Part shown: positions 16,199-24,104 of the stretch, in pieces
Position numbering within the stretch: position 1 is the first letter of the stretch
How the letters are laid out: each line of letters begins with the position of its first letter
NCBI RefSeq assembly: GCF_003206695.1
Contig: NZ_PZJN01000001.1
Span: 229,392-293,391, forward strand
DNA length: 64,000 nucleotides
Direction of reading: 5' to 3'
Source of the DNA: Salinicola halophyticus
GTDB taxonomy: Bacteria; Pseudomonadota; Gammaproteobacteria; Pseudomonadales; Halomonadaceae
The notes under the pieces: model-generated
Seen by the model: only the letters and a program-made list of their open reading frames with translations
Told to the model about the DNA's origin: nothing
The model's database searches: none
Position numbers and translations under genes: made by a program

Positions 16199-18799
16199 TC
16201 AGGCGGTAGCGACGCGTTCCGGCCTGTTCGCCTTGGGTTCACGCCGGCGCCGCTGGAGCAGGACGACCAGCCCGAACAGCAACAGACCCGGGATCCACAT
16301 CAACTCTTTCGGCATCTGAGACGTGGGGATGCGCACCGATACGATCTGCTGATCGAAGTCGAAGCCGAGCTTTTCCGCCTGGCTATCGAAATCGGTCATG
16401 TCGACCAGCGTCTTGCCGTCTTCCTGCATCAGATGCAGGCCCAGGCTCGAGAGCCGCTCGGCCCCGGTATCGCCCTCGGTCGCCGGCACCTGGATCACGA
16501 AACTGGTGGGCGAACCGTAGGCGTCGAGACCATCGATACGCGTCATCAGATGACCGTCGGGGCCGATCTCACCCAGGGCCTGTTCGAACTGCGCCGGCGG
16601 CACCTCTTCGTAGGGCGCATCGACCATGTCCATCCAGAAGCCGGGGCGGAACAGCGTGAAAGCGACCAGCAACAGCAGCAGACTCTCGTACCAGCGACTG
16701 CGTACCAGCATGAAGCCCTGCGTCGCCGCCGCAAAGATCAGCATCGCCGCCGTTGCCACCACGAAGATGATGACGCCATGGATCCAGTCGACGTTGATCA
16801 GCAGCAGGTCAGTATTGAAGATGAACAGGAACGGCAGCGCCGCGGTGCGCAGGCTGTAGTAGAACGCCTGGAAGCCGGTGCGGATCGGATCCGCGCCGGA
16901 GATCGCCGCCGCCGCGAATGACGCCAGACCTACCGGCGGCGTGACGTCGGCCATGATGCCGAAGTAGAACACGAACAGGTGGACGGCGATCAGCGGTACG
17001 ATCAGGCCGTTCTGCTCGCCCAGTTGGACGATGACCGGCGCCAGCAGTGCCGATACCACGATGTAGTTGGCGGTGGTCGGCAAGCCCATGCCCAGGATCA
17101 GACTGAGCACGCCAGTCAGCAGCAGCATCAGCAGCAGGTTGCCCATCGACAGCGTCTCGACCAGATCCGCCAGCACCAGGCCGACGCCGGTCTGTGCCAC
17201 CGCACCCACGATGATCCCCGCGGTAGCGGTCGCGATGCCGATACCGATCATGTTGCGGGCGCCATCGATCAGACCTTCCAGCAGATCCTTCCCGCCGCGT
17301 CTGATGTCGTTGGCCAGGTCGCTCTGACCGCGGAAGAAGGCGTCGATCGGGCGCTGCGTCAGGATGATGAAGATCATGAAGGCGGTGGCCCAGAATGCCG
17401 AGAGGCCCGGCGACAGCCGCTCCACCATCAGACACCACACCAGCACGATCACCGGCAGAATGTAGTGCAGCCCCACCATCACGGTAGGTTTGGTCCGCGG
17501 CAGCGTGGTGATCTCGCTGTTCGGATCGTCGATTTCCAGCGGCGGATAGTTCGAGCCCAGCTTGATCAGGCCAACGTAAACGGCGGCCAGCAATACCGCG
17601 ATCACCCACGGGGCGGCCTCGCCCAACGCCGGCTGAAGCCAGCCGAGACCGTAATAGACGACGGCGGATACCAGCATCAAACCGACCAGACCGGTGAGGA
17701 AACCCAGGATCTTGCGCATCCAGGGGCGCACCGGATTGCTGCTCTGCAGCCCTTGCATACCGGCTTTCATGGCTTCGAGATGAACGATGTAGAGCAGTGC
17801 GATATAGGAGATCACCGCGGGCAGGAAGGCGTGCTTGATCACCTCGAGATAGGAGATGCCCACATACTCGACCATCAGGAAAGCTGCCGCGCCCATCACC
17901 GGCGGCATGATCTGGCCGTTGACGGAGGAGGAGACTTCCACCGCACCGGCCTTGGTGGCACTGAAACCGACGCGCTTCATCATCGGAATGGTAAAGGTAC
18001 CGGTGGTCACGGTATTGGCGATCGACGAACCCGAGATCAGACCGGTCAGCCCGGACGCCACCACGGCCGCCTTGGCCGGCCCGCCGCGATAGTGCCCCAG
18101 CAACGAGAATGCGACCTTGATGAAGTAGTTGCCTGCCCCGGCCTTGTCGAGCAACGCGCCGAACAGCACGAACAGGAACACGAAGCTGGTGGAGACCCCC
18201 AGCGCGATCCCGAACACCCCCTGCGTGGTCAGCCACTGGTGATTGACCAGTCCGTAGAAGCTCACACCACGGTGGGCCAGAATGCCCGGCATGTAGGGCC
18301 CGGCGAGGGAGTAGATCAGAAAGATCAAGGCAATGATCATCAGCGGCGGGCCGAGCGCGCGGCGCGTCGCTTCTAGCAGCAGCACGATGCCGATGACGCC
18401 GACGATCACATCCTGCAGGATCGGGGCACCGGGACGCTGTGACAGCTGCGCGTAGAAAAAGTAGAGATAGGAGGCGCAGAACGCCGCCACGATCGCCATG
18501 ACCCAGTCGAGGATCGGCATGCGTTCGCGCGGAGAGCGCTTGAACGCCGGATAGGCCATGAAGGCAAGAAAGACCGCGAATGCGAGGTGGATGGAACGCG
18601 CCTCGGTGGCGCTGAAGACACCGAACCCGACCATGAAGGGTAGCGGCGAGGCGATCCAGAGCTGAAACAGTGACCACAGCGCCGCTACGCCCAGCAACAG
18701 GCGATTCGGCATCCCGGTCAGCTTGCGCCCCCCGGTATCGGTCGCAGCCAGTTCGTCCAGCTTGGCCTGATCAGGGCCAGAAGTTTTGTTGTCCGTCAT
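16199..18799 (-). CDS. TRAP transporter fused permease (4TM + 12TM, TAXI type)
   Basis: 866 residues and highly hydrophobic. The N-terminal part is the small DctQ-like permease; the large DctM-like part follows, with typical loops GLISGSSIANTVTTGTF and NGQIMPPVMGAAAFLMVEY and, later, GMGLPTTANYIVVSALLAP. Such fusions work with TAXI-type periplasmic receptors to import organic acids or glutamate-like substrates using a sodium or proton gradient. The receptor gene lies upstream on the same strand. The extra C-terminal domain (about residues 700-840) is periplasm-like and common in long fused forms. The ATG at 18799 has AGGA upstream; the open frame from 18883 adds an Arg-rich non-homologous extension. 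Confidence 0.93.
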   Translation of the reverse strand: MTDNKTSGPDQAKLDELAATDTGGRKLTGMPNRLLLGVAALWSLFQLWIASPLPFMVGFGVFSATEARSIHLAFAVFLAFMAYPAFKRSPRERMPILDWVMAIVAAFCASYLYFFYAQLSQRPGAPILQDVIVGVIGIVLLLEATRRALGPPLMIIALIFLIYSLAGPYMPGILAHRGVSFYGLVNHQWLTTQGVFGIALGVSTSFVFLFVLFGALLDKAGAGNYFIKVAFSLLGHYRGGPAKAAVVASGLTGLISGSSIANTVTTGTFTIPMMKRVGFSATKAGAVEVSSSVNGQIMPPVMGAAAFLMVEYVGISYLEVIKHAFLPAVISYIALLYIVHLEAMKAGMQGLQSSNPVRPWMRKILGFLTGLVGLMLVSAVVYYGLGWLQPALGEAAPWVIAVLLAAVYVGLIKLGSNYPPLEIDDPNSEITTLPRTKPTVMVGLHYILPVIVLVWCLMVERLSPGLSAFWATAFMIFIILTQRPIDAFFRGQSDLANDIRRGGKDLLEGLIDGARNMIGIGIATATAGIIVGAVAQTGVGLVLADLVETLSMGNLLLMLLLTGVLSLILGMGLPTTANYIVVSALLAPVIVQLGEQNGLIVPLIAVHLFVFYFGIMADVTPPVGLASFAAAAISGADPIRTGFQAFYYSLRTAALPFLFIFNTDLLLINVDWIHGVIIFVVATAAMLIFAAATQGFMLVRSRWYESLLLLLVAFTLFRPGFWMDMVDAPYEEVPPAQFEQALGEIGPDGHLMTRIDGLDAYGSPTSFVIQVPATEGDTGAERLSSLGLHLMQEDGKTLVDMTDFDSQAEKLGFDFDQQIVSVRIPTSQMPKELMWIPGLLLFGLVVLLQRRRREPKANRPERVATA

Positions 18800-19211
18800 G
18801 AGCAGATCCTGACTTGAGGAAACACTGAATAATTGCCTGCGCGAGCGAATCGCTACGCTATGACCGCCATCCCTGGCGGTCACCGAAGGCCGGCCTACGG
18901 CCGTTCAAATTCGCTCCCGGCGAATTTGTGCGCGGTACTCGAAGGCTCACCTAACCCCAAGTTATGTCTCACCTTCTGCGTTCCGTGCGCCTTGCGCTTC
19001 ATCTCGCTCGGAGAATGACTCAGCGCTCCCTTGGCAGCCGGTAGGCGAAAGGACATCGAGACGACATCATTTCGCGCTTGATTCGATGCGACGCCAGGCG
19101 TCGCGGGGACTCGATCCAACGACGCGGCGGTTGTCACCAACCACCGCGTCAGAGTGTCAACGCCATCCTGGAAGAATGGCGCTGTGGGCGATTACTGCCT
19201 GCCCTTTTCCT
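18800..19211. other. Intergenic region between TAXI receptor and TRAP permease genes
   Basis: About 410 bases inside what should be one operon. It contains the second copy of the dispersed ~83-bp element, an inverted pair AAATTCGC/GCGAATTT beside it at about 18907-18927, and a weak stem-loop at 19161-19181 (CGCCAT/ATGGCG) just after the receptor stop. No gene is convincing. Confidence 0.6.
18929..19011 (-). repeat. Dispersed ~83-bp element, copy 2
   Basis: The reverse complement of the element at 10843-10925, ungapped with roughly ten mismatches, sharing the core around ACATAACTTGGGGTTAG. Here it is non-coding, between the TAXI receptor and TRAP permease genes. An inverted repeat (AAATTCGC...GCGAATTT) lies directly outside one end in this copy only. 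Confidence 0.85.
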
Positions 19212-20192
19212 TTACAGCCAGCCCTGCTCTTTATAGTAGCGCTTGGCACCTTCATGCAGCGGTGCAGAAAGACCCTGACTGATCATGTCTTCCGGCTTCA
19301 GGTTGGCGAAGGCGGGGTGCAGACGCTTGAAGCGATCGAAGTTGTCGAACACGGCCTTGACGGTCTGATAGACGATTTCGTCGTCGACGTCGGCAGACGT
19401 GACGAAGGTGGCGCGGACACCGAAGGTCTCGACGTCATCCGGGTTACCCTCGTACATGCCGCCGGGAATGGTGGCCATGCTGTAGTAGGGGAACTTGTCG
19501 ACCAGCCCTTTGACCACATCGTCGTTCAGCGGCACCAGATTGGAAGGAACGGTAGTGGTCGCTTCCTGGATCGCACCGTTGGGGTGACCGACCACGTAGG
19601 CCATCGCATCGATGTTGTTGTCGGCCAGTGCCGAGGCCATCTCGGCCGCACCCAGTTCGGAAGCCAGCGAGAACACGCTGGTGTCCCAGCCCTCGGCGTC
19701 CATCAGCACTTCCATGGTGGCGCGCTGGCCGGAACCCGGGTTGCCGATATTGACGCGCTTGCCCTTCAGGTCCTGTACGGAATGAATGTTGGCATCTTCA
19801 CGCGCCAGGATGGTGAGCGGCTCACCGTGCAGCGAGAAGACCGAACGCAGATTTTCCATCGGCTGGTCGAACTGCGCTTTGCCTTCATACGCGTTGAACT
19901 GGACGTCCGACTGGGCGACGCCCATGTTCAGTTCGCCGGACTTGATCCCGTTGATATTGGCAACGGAGCCGCCGGTCGACGGCGCGTTACAGCGGATGCC
20001 GCTCTCTTCGGCACTGCGGTTGACCATCCGGCAGACTGACTGGCCGACGACGTAGTAGACGCCGGTCTGACCGCCGGTACCGATAGTGATGTATTGCTGA
20101 TCCTGCGCCATGGCGGGCGTCGAGACCGATGCGACCCCCATCAGAGCCGTGGAGAAGATGGCTGCGGTTAATGCGTGGCGTTTCATGCGCAT
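19212..20192 (-). CDS. TAXI family TRAP transporter solute-binding protein
   Basis: 326 residues. A signal peptide ends near STPAMA-QDQQY. The mature protein starts YITIGTGGQTGVYYVVGQSVC, the diagnostic opening of TAXI receptors, followed by GSVANINGIKSGELNMGVAQSD and KGKRVNIGNPGSGQRATMEVL. It should capture a small organic anion or amino acid in the periplasm and hand it to the fused TRAP permease encoded downstream. The ATG at 20192 has GAGG upstream. The 410-bp gap to the permease gene, holding a dispersed repeat, is unusually long for this pair. Confidence 0.94.
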   Translation of the reverse strand: MRMKRHALTAAIFSTALMGVASVSTPAMAQDQQYITIGTGGQTGVYYVVGQSVCRMVNRSAEESGIRCNAPSTGGSVANINGIKSGELNMGVAQSDVQFNAYEGKAQFDQPMENLRSVFSLHGEPLTILAREDANIHSVQDLKGKRVNIGNPGSGQRATMEVLMDAEGWDTSVFSLASELGAAEMASALADNNIDAMAYVVGHPNGAIQEATTTVPSNLVPLNDDVVKGLVDKFPYYSMATIPGGMYEGNPDDVETFGVRATFVTSADVDDEIVYQTVKAVFDNFDRFKRLHPAFANLKPEDMISQGLSAPLHEGAKRYYKEQGWL

Positions 20193-20553
20193 ACCTCGAA
20201 TTTTTCCCGTTTATTGTGTTGATCGGCTTTTCCGACCGCGAAGACGACAGGCTGAGCGGCGTGCCTCAAAGGCGTGATCGACATCGCACCCTGCCCGTGG
20301 ACTTATCTATTGCAACATACGTATCGCGAACTAGCTTAACCCGACGGCGCGACATCATATAGCGTGTTCTGAGCTGGCAAAACCTTTGCGAACGGCATAT
20401 CCATCGCCCTATCGCTGAAATGGCAGCACCGGTCGGCCTGCGGCTACCGCTCTCGAGACACCGTCCGCGAAAGACAGCGCGCTCGCGCGTCGAACTCGCG
20501 CGTCGAATTAGCAGTCCGTTATCGGCATGTCTCATGCAGGAAACGAATGCGTT
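20193..20553. other. Intergenic region upstream of the TAXI receptor
   Basis: About 360 bases between two leftward genes. It should hold the promoter of the TAXI-TRAP operon; AT-rich stretches at about 20310-20365 are candidates, but no -35/-10 pair is convincing. Nothing else is seen. Confidence 0.4.
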
Positions 20554-21051
20554 TTAGGGCGAATCCAGCCACGGCGCCAACTCGATGCGATCGCCCACGC
20601 CGATGCCGCGCGCGGCAAAATATCCGGCATTGGTCTCCAGCGCCGCCCGGAACGGCGCACCCGCCGGATAGACGGGACATTGGCTGGACTGCTCGGCATG
20701 ACAGGGCGACATCGTCTTGAGCGAACGGATCACGCCCCCGCTGTCGATGAAGGCGATATCCAGCGGGATTCGGGTCTTGTACATCCAGTACGCGTTGGCT
20801 CCCGACTGTTCGCTAGCGTAGACAAACAGCATCCCCGCCTCGGCAGGCAACGCTTGCCGCTCCATCAGTCCTTTCGCGCGCTCTGCTGGCGTTCTCGCAA
20901 TCTCGACCTGAAGGCTATGTTCACGCTGGCCGCTATCGACAGTCAGCTCATGGCGTGGCGACGTCTCTCCCCAAGCCGGTATCGTCAGCAATACCGACAT
21001 CAGCAACGCGCCCTGGATCATCATTTTCGCCAACGGTTTTATCGTCGCCAT
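20554..21051 (-). CDS. DUF192 domain-containing exported protein
   Basis: 165 residues. A signal peptide or membrane anchor (MMIQGALLMSVLLTIPAWG) precedes a DUF192 domain: VEIARTPAERAKGLMERQAL, MLFVY, ANAYWMYKTRIPLDIAFID, then LETNAGYFAARGIGVGD. The family is widespread and its biochemical role unknown. The ATG at 21051 gives a proper signal peptide; the open frame extends about 90 codons further upstream but that part has no homology signal. It is divergent from the EamA permease, with a 260-bp shared upstream region. Confidence 0.87.
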   Translation of the reverse strand: MATIKPLAKMMIQGALLMSVLLTIPAWGETSPRHELTVDSGQREHSLQVEIARTPAERAKGLMERQALPAEAGMLFVYASEQSGANAYWMYKTRIPLDIAFIDSGGVIRSLKTMSPCHAEQSSQCPVYPAGAPFRAALETNAGYFAARGIGVGDRIELAPWLDSP

Positions 21052-21312
21052 GACACCTGCCGGATGAGTTGTGGAGGCATTCTGGCGCATGGTAGCGCAT
21101 TCATCCCCAGTAAGGGATGCCGAGATGCCGCGCCAATAGCAAGGATTCGTCCTGTCTCGGAGCGACGATCGGCACGCCAGCTCAAAATAACCTTGCTCTC
21201 GTCCGAGGCGCTGGGACAATGTCTCATCAGCGCCATGCGGCAGCGCTCTTGAACGATATCTTCGAACGTAACAGACGCTTTTAACCGACGCCCTTAAAGA
21301 CGAGTATCGCGC

Positions 21313-22182
21313 GTGCCTCTCAAGCATCTACTGATCGGCCTCGGCATCATCGCCATCTGGGCTTTCAATATCATCGTGATCAAGGTCGGGATCGAGGATC
21401 TGCCACCCCTGCTGGTAACGGTTCTTCGCTTCATGCTGGTCGCCGTGCTGGTGGTGCCGTTCACACGCATTTCACGTCGGCAGCTGCCCTGGATTCTGGT
21501 ATTGGCCGTGACCTTCGGCGGGTTGCACTTCCCGCTGCTGTTTCTGGGCCTGCAGCGATCGGAAGCCGGTACCGGCGCCCTGCTGGTACAGATGGGCACA
21601 CCGTTCGCGACGCTGCTGGCGGCGATATTCCTCAAGGAGAAACTCGGCTCGCGGCGGATCGTCGGATTGATCCTGGCATTCGGCGGTGTCGTGGTGCTGG
21701 CCGGCGGCCCGTCGCTGCCGCCGCCGGTATCCACCGCCCTGCTGCTCGCCAGCGCGTTTTTCTGGGCGGTCTCGACCATGATCATCAAGCTCGCCCCGCC
21801 GATCGCACCGCTGACCCTGACCGGCTGGATCTCGCTGTTCGCGATCCCGCTGGTCGCGCTGGGTAGCTGGCTATTCGAGGATCATCAGTGGCAGGCGATC
21901 CAGCAGGCTGGCTGGGCCGGCTGGGGTGCCGTGGTCTACACCGCGGTGATGTCGTCGATCGCCGCCTACGGGCTATGGTACTGGCTACTACAGAAACACC
22001 CCGTCAGCCGAGTAGTACCGTTGACCCTGCTGATGCCGGTCTTCGCCGTCATTCTCGGGGTCTGGCTGCTGGGCGACCCGCTGGGCTTCAACAAGCTCGC
22101 GGGCGGCGCCATGGTCATTGCCGGGCTCGCCGTCATCAACATCCGTTTCCGACGTCACCGCCAATCGAGTGCTGCCCCATGA
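21313..22182 (+). CDS. EamA/DMT family permease
   Basis: 289 residues with ten hydrophobic segments in two EamA repeats. Repeat one starts at LIGLGIIAIWAFNIIVIKVG and repeat two near ALLLASAFFWAVSTMIIKL. Members export amino acids or other metabolites across the inner membrane (YdcZ/RhaT/EamA group). The start is GTG. The stop overlaps the ATG of the next gene (ATGA), so a GNAT enzyme is co-translated with it, a pairing that suggests acetylation of the exported compound or of a related toxic one. Confidence 0.88.
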   Translation: MPLKHLLIGLGIIAIWAFNIIVIKVGIEDLPPLLVTVLRFMLVAVLVVPFTRISRRQLPWILVLAVTFGGLHFPLLFLGLQRSEAGTGALLVQMGTPFATLLAAIFLKEKLGSRRIVGLILAFGGVVVLAGGPSLPPPVSTALLLASAFFWAVSTMIIKLAPPIAPLTLTGWISLFAIPLVALGSWLFEDHQWQAIQQAGWAGWGAVVYTAVMSSIAAYGLWYWLLQKHPVSRVVPLTLLMPVFAVILGVWLLGDPLGFNKLAGGAMVIAGLAVINIRFRRHRQSSAAP

Positions 22183-22637
22183 ACCATCAATCGATGCCCG
22201 ACATCCAGTCCATGACCCCCGACGATCACGCGGATTTCGCCGCCATGATGCTGCGCACCCCGGGTGTGGTGCTCAGAACCGCCGATGGCTATGCGGCCAC
22301 GCAGCGCTATCTCGAGCGCAACCCCGGATTGAGCTTCGTGGCGCGTTCAGCCGAGGGAACAGGTATCGTCGGCTGCGCCATGGCCGGTCACGATGGCCGA
22401 CGCGGCTATCTGCAACACGTCATGGTCGACCCGGACTACCGTCACCTCGGACTCGCCCGGATGATGGTCGAGCGCTGCCTGGCGGCGCTGCTGGAAGCGG
22501 GGATCGAGAAAGTGCATCTCGACACGCTGGCGGATAATCACCAAGCCCACCGCTTCTGGCAGCATCTGGGCTGGGCCGACCGGCGCGACGAAATCGTCAA
22601 GTTTTCACGCGTACTGGTCGAGGATGACAACGCCTGA
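22179..22637 (+). CDS. GNAT family N-acetyltransferase
   Basis: 152 residues. The GNAT core has LQHVMVDPDYRHLGLARMMVERC as the acetyl-CoA loop and helix, then VHLDTLADNHQAHRFWQHLGW. The substrate is unknown. Translational overlap with the EamA permease suggests a shared substrate class. The start at 22179 is set by the ATGA overlap; a second Met (MPDIQSM) lies six codons in. Confidence 0.85.
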   Translation: MNHQSMPDIQSMTPDDHADFAAMMLRTPGVVLRTADGYAATQRYLERNPGLSFVARSAEGTGIVGCAMAGHDGRRGYLQHVMVDPDYRHLGLARMMVERCLAALLEAGIEKVHLDTLADNHQAHRFWQHLGWADRRDEIVKFSRVLVEDDNA

Positions 22638-22737
22638 TATCGCTGTGCCGAGCCAGACGAGCCAGACGAGCCTGCCCGGCATGAGATCGCTGTCTCAGAG
22701 ATCCACATCGTCCCCGAAGGGGCGGTTTCCAGTTAGA

Positions 22738-22848
22738 CTACGAATCAAGGTCACGGGTCACGGCTACGGCCGCGATCAAGACCAATGCGACCAGCATCAC
22801 AACAACGATGGCGACGGTTGCGACCCTATTTAAATAGCGTGCTAACAT
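22738..22848 (-). CDS. Candidate small membrane protein (36 residues)
   Basis: I do not recognise this protein. ATG at 22848, stop TAG at 22738. It begins MLARYLNRVATVAIVVVML, with one strongly hydrophobic segment (about residues 9-29) and a charged C-terminus TRDLDS, the profile of a single-span small membrane protein. A GGACGG stretch lies upstream and a CCCC-TTCG-GGGG stem-loop lies about 15 bp after the stop. It is divergent from aaeX, whose start is 40 bp away, so the two would share a promoter region. The start, stop and hydrophobic core are seen directly; that it is a gene is inference. Confidence 0.42.
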   Translation of the reverse strand: MLARYLNRVATVAIVVVMLVALVLIAAVAVTRDLDS

Positions 22849-22887
22849 TACCGTCCGTCCCACGCCGCCACTACCAACGGGAAACGT

Positions 22888-23106
22888 ATGGGTCTACAGG
22901 AAATCGCCGTTGGCGGAATCTTCATCAGCCCACTGCTGCTCTACGCGATGATCGGATTCATCGCCACCATCGCCGTGCGCTCGCTGCTGCACTGGATGAT
23001 CGGTCAGCGCGCGCTGTGGTATGAGGCCTGGTTCGACGTTTCGCTGTTCGTGATGTTCACTGCCGGCATTACCTTTCTGTTTTCCGTCCTGCTCGAGAGT
23101 ACTTGA
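22888..23106 (+). CDS. aaeX: DUF1656 family small membrane protein (AaeX-like)
   Basis: 72 residues with two hydrophobic helices (about 10-30 and 48-68). It opens with EIAVGGIFISPLLLYAMIGF, the usual form of DUF1656/AaeX proteins. These are encoded ahead of an HlyD-type adaptor and a FUSC-type channel in aaeXAB operons that export aromatic acids. The stop overlaps the next start (TGATG). The role of AaeX itself is unclear in any organism I know. Confidence 0.88.
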   Translation: MGLQEIAVGGIFISPLLLYAMIGFIATIAVRSLLHWMIGQRALWYEAWFDVSLFVMFTAGITFLFSVLLEST

Positions 23107-24104
23107 TGCGCAATTCGCTACGTGTCCTCCTGACCCTCGTCGTCGTCGCGATCGCCGTGGCCGCCGGTTTCTGGCTGTGGAACTACTACCTCTTCACGCC
23201 ATGGACGCGAGATGCGCGCGTGCGTGCGGAAGTCGTCACCATCGCCCCGGACGTTTCCGGATGGGTACGCACCTTGAACGTCAACGACACCGGTCTCGTC
23301 GCCAAGGGCGATACCCTGTTCGAGATCGACCCTGCACGCTATCAGGCGGCCCTGGAGCAGGCGCAGGCGACGGTGGAGAACCGTGAAGCGACCTTGAAGC
23401 TACGCCAGACCGAGGCCCAGCGCCGCAGTCAATTGAGCAGCCGTTCGATCAGCGCCGAAGATCGTCAGATCGCCCAGATCAACAGCCGTGTCGCCGCCGC
23501 CAATCTGAAGCAGGCCCAGGCCGATCTGGCCAGCGCCAAGCTCGACCTCGAGCGCACCCAGGTCGTGGCGCCGGTCAGCGGTCATGTGCTCAATCTGCAG
23601 CTCGCCGCCGGCAACTACGTAACCCGCGGCACTGCGGTCATGGCGCTGGTGCAGTCGAACTCCTACTACGTCATGGGCTATTTCGAGGAGACCAAGATGC
23701 CCTCGATCCGGGTCGGCGATCCGGCCTCGGTCACGCTGATGAATGGCGATACCCATCTGCGCGGGCACGTCGCCGGGATCGGCCGGGGCATCGCTGACGC
23801 CAACACCACGCTCAACAACCAGCAGCTGCCGCAGGTTCAGCCCACTTTCAACTGGGTGCGGCTGGCCCAACGTATCCCGGTGCGCATCACCCTGGACGAC
23901 ATTCCCGACGAGACACTGCTCAGCTCCGGCATGACGGCAACGGTGCGGATCGAAAAGCCGGACGGCGATCATCCAGGCGATCGCGTCTCGCCGCCGAAGA
24001 GCACGGCCACGCCTGAAAATGTCCCTGCCGACCGACGCCCGACCCAGCAGGCGCAACAGCCTGACGGGACGCCGGACCAGAACGCTGTCGACGACACGCA
24101 GTGA
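23106..24104 (+). CDS. aaeA: HlyD-family periplasmic adaptor of aromatic-acid efflux pump (AaeA-like)
   Basis: 332 residues. One N-terminal membrane helix (LLTLVVVAIAVAAGFWLW) is followed by WTRDARVRAEVVTIAPDVSGWV, the typical AaeA/EmrA biotinyl-lipoyl half, a coiled-coil hairpin (about 80-150), and the second lipoyl half VVAPVSGHVLNLQLAAGNYV. The C-terminal beta-barrel is followed by about 45 polar, proline-rich residues not needed for the fold. It should bridge the AaeB-like inner-membrane protein to the periplasm. The ATG at 23106 overlaps the aaeX stop. Confidence 0.9.
   Translation: MRNSLRVLLTLVVVAIAVAAGFWLWNYYLFTPWTRDARVRAEVVTIAPDVSGWVRTLNVNDTGLVAKGDTLFEIDPARYQAALEQAQATVENREATLKLRQTEAQRRSQLSSRSISAEDRQIAQINSRVAAANLKQAQADLASAKLDLERTQVVAPVSGHVLNLQLAAGNYVTRGTAVMALVQSNSYYVMGYFEETKMPSIRVGDPASVTLMNGDTHLRGHVAGIGRGIADANTTLNNQQLPQVQPTFNWVRLAQRIPVRITLDDIPDETLLSSGMTATVRIEKPDGDHPGDRVSPPKSTATPENVPADRRPTQQAQQPDGTPDQNAVDDTQ

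Noticed and set aside
22785-23024. 79-codon open frame on the plus strand overlapping aaeX
   Set aside because: The DUF1656 frame is conserved; this frame is Arg/Pro-rich shadow sequence.
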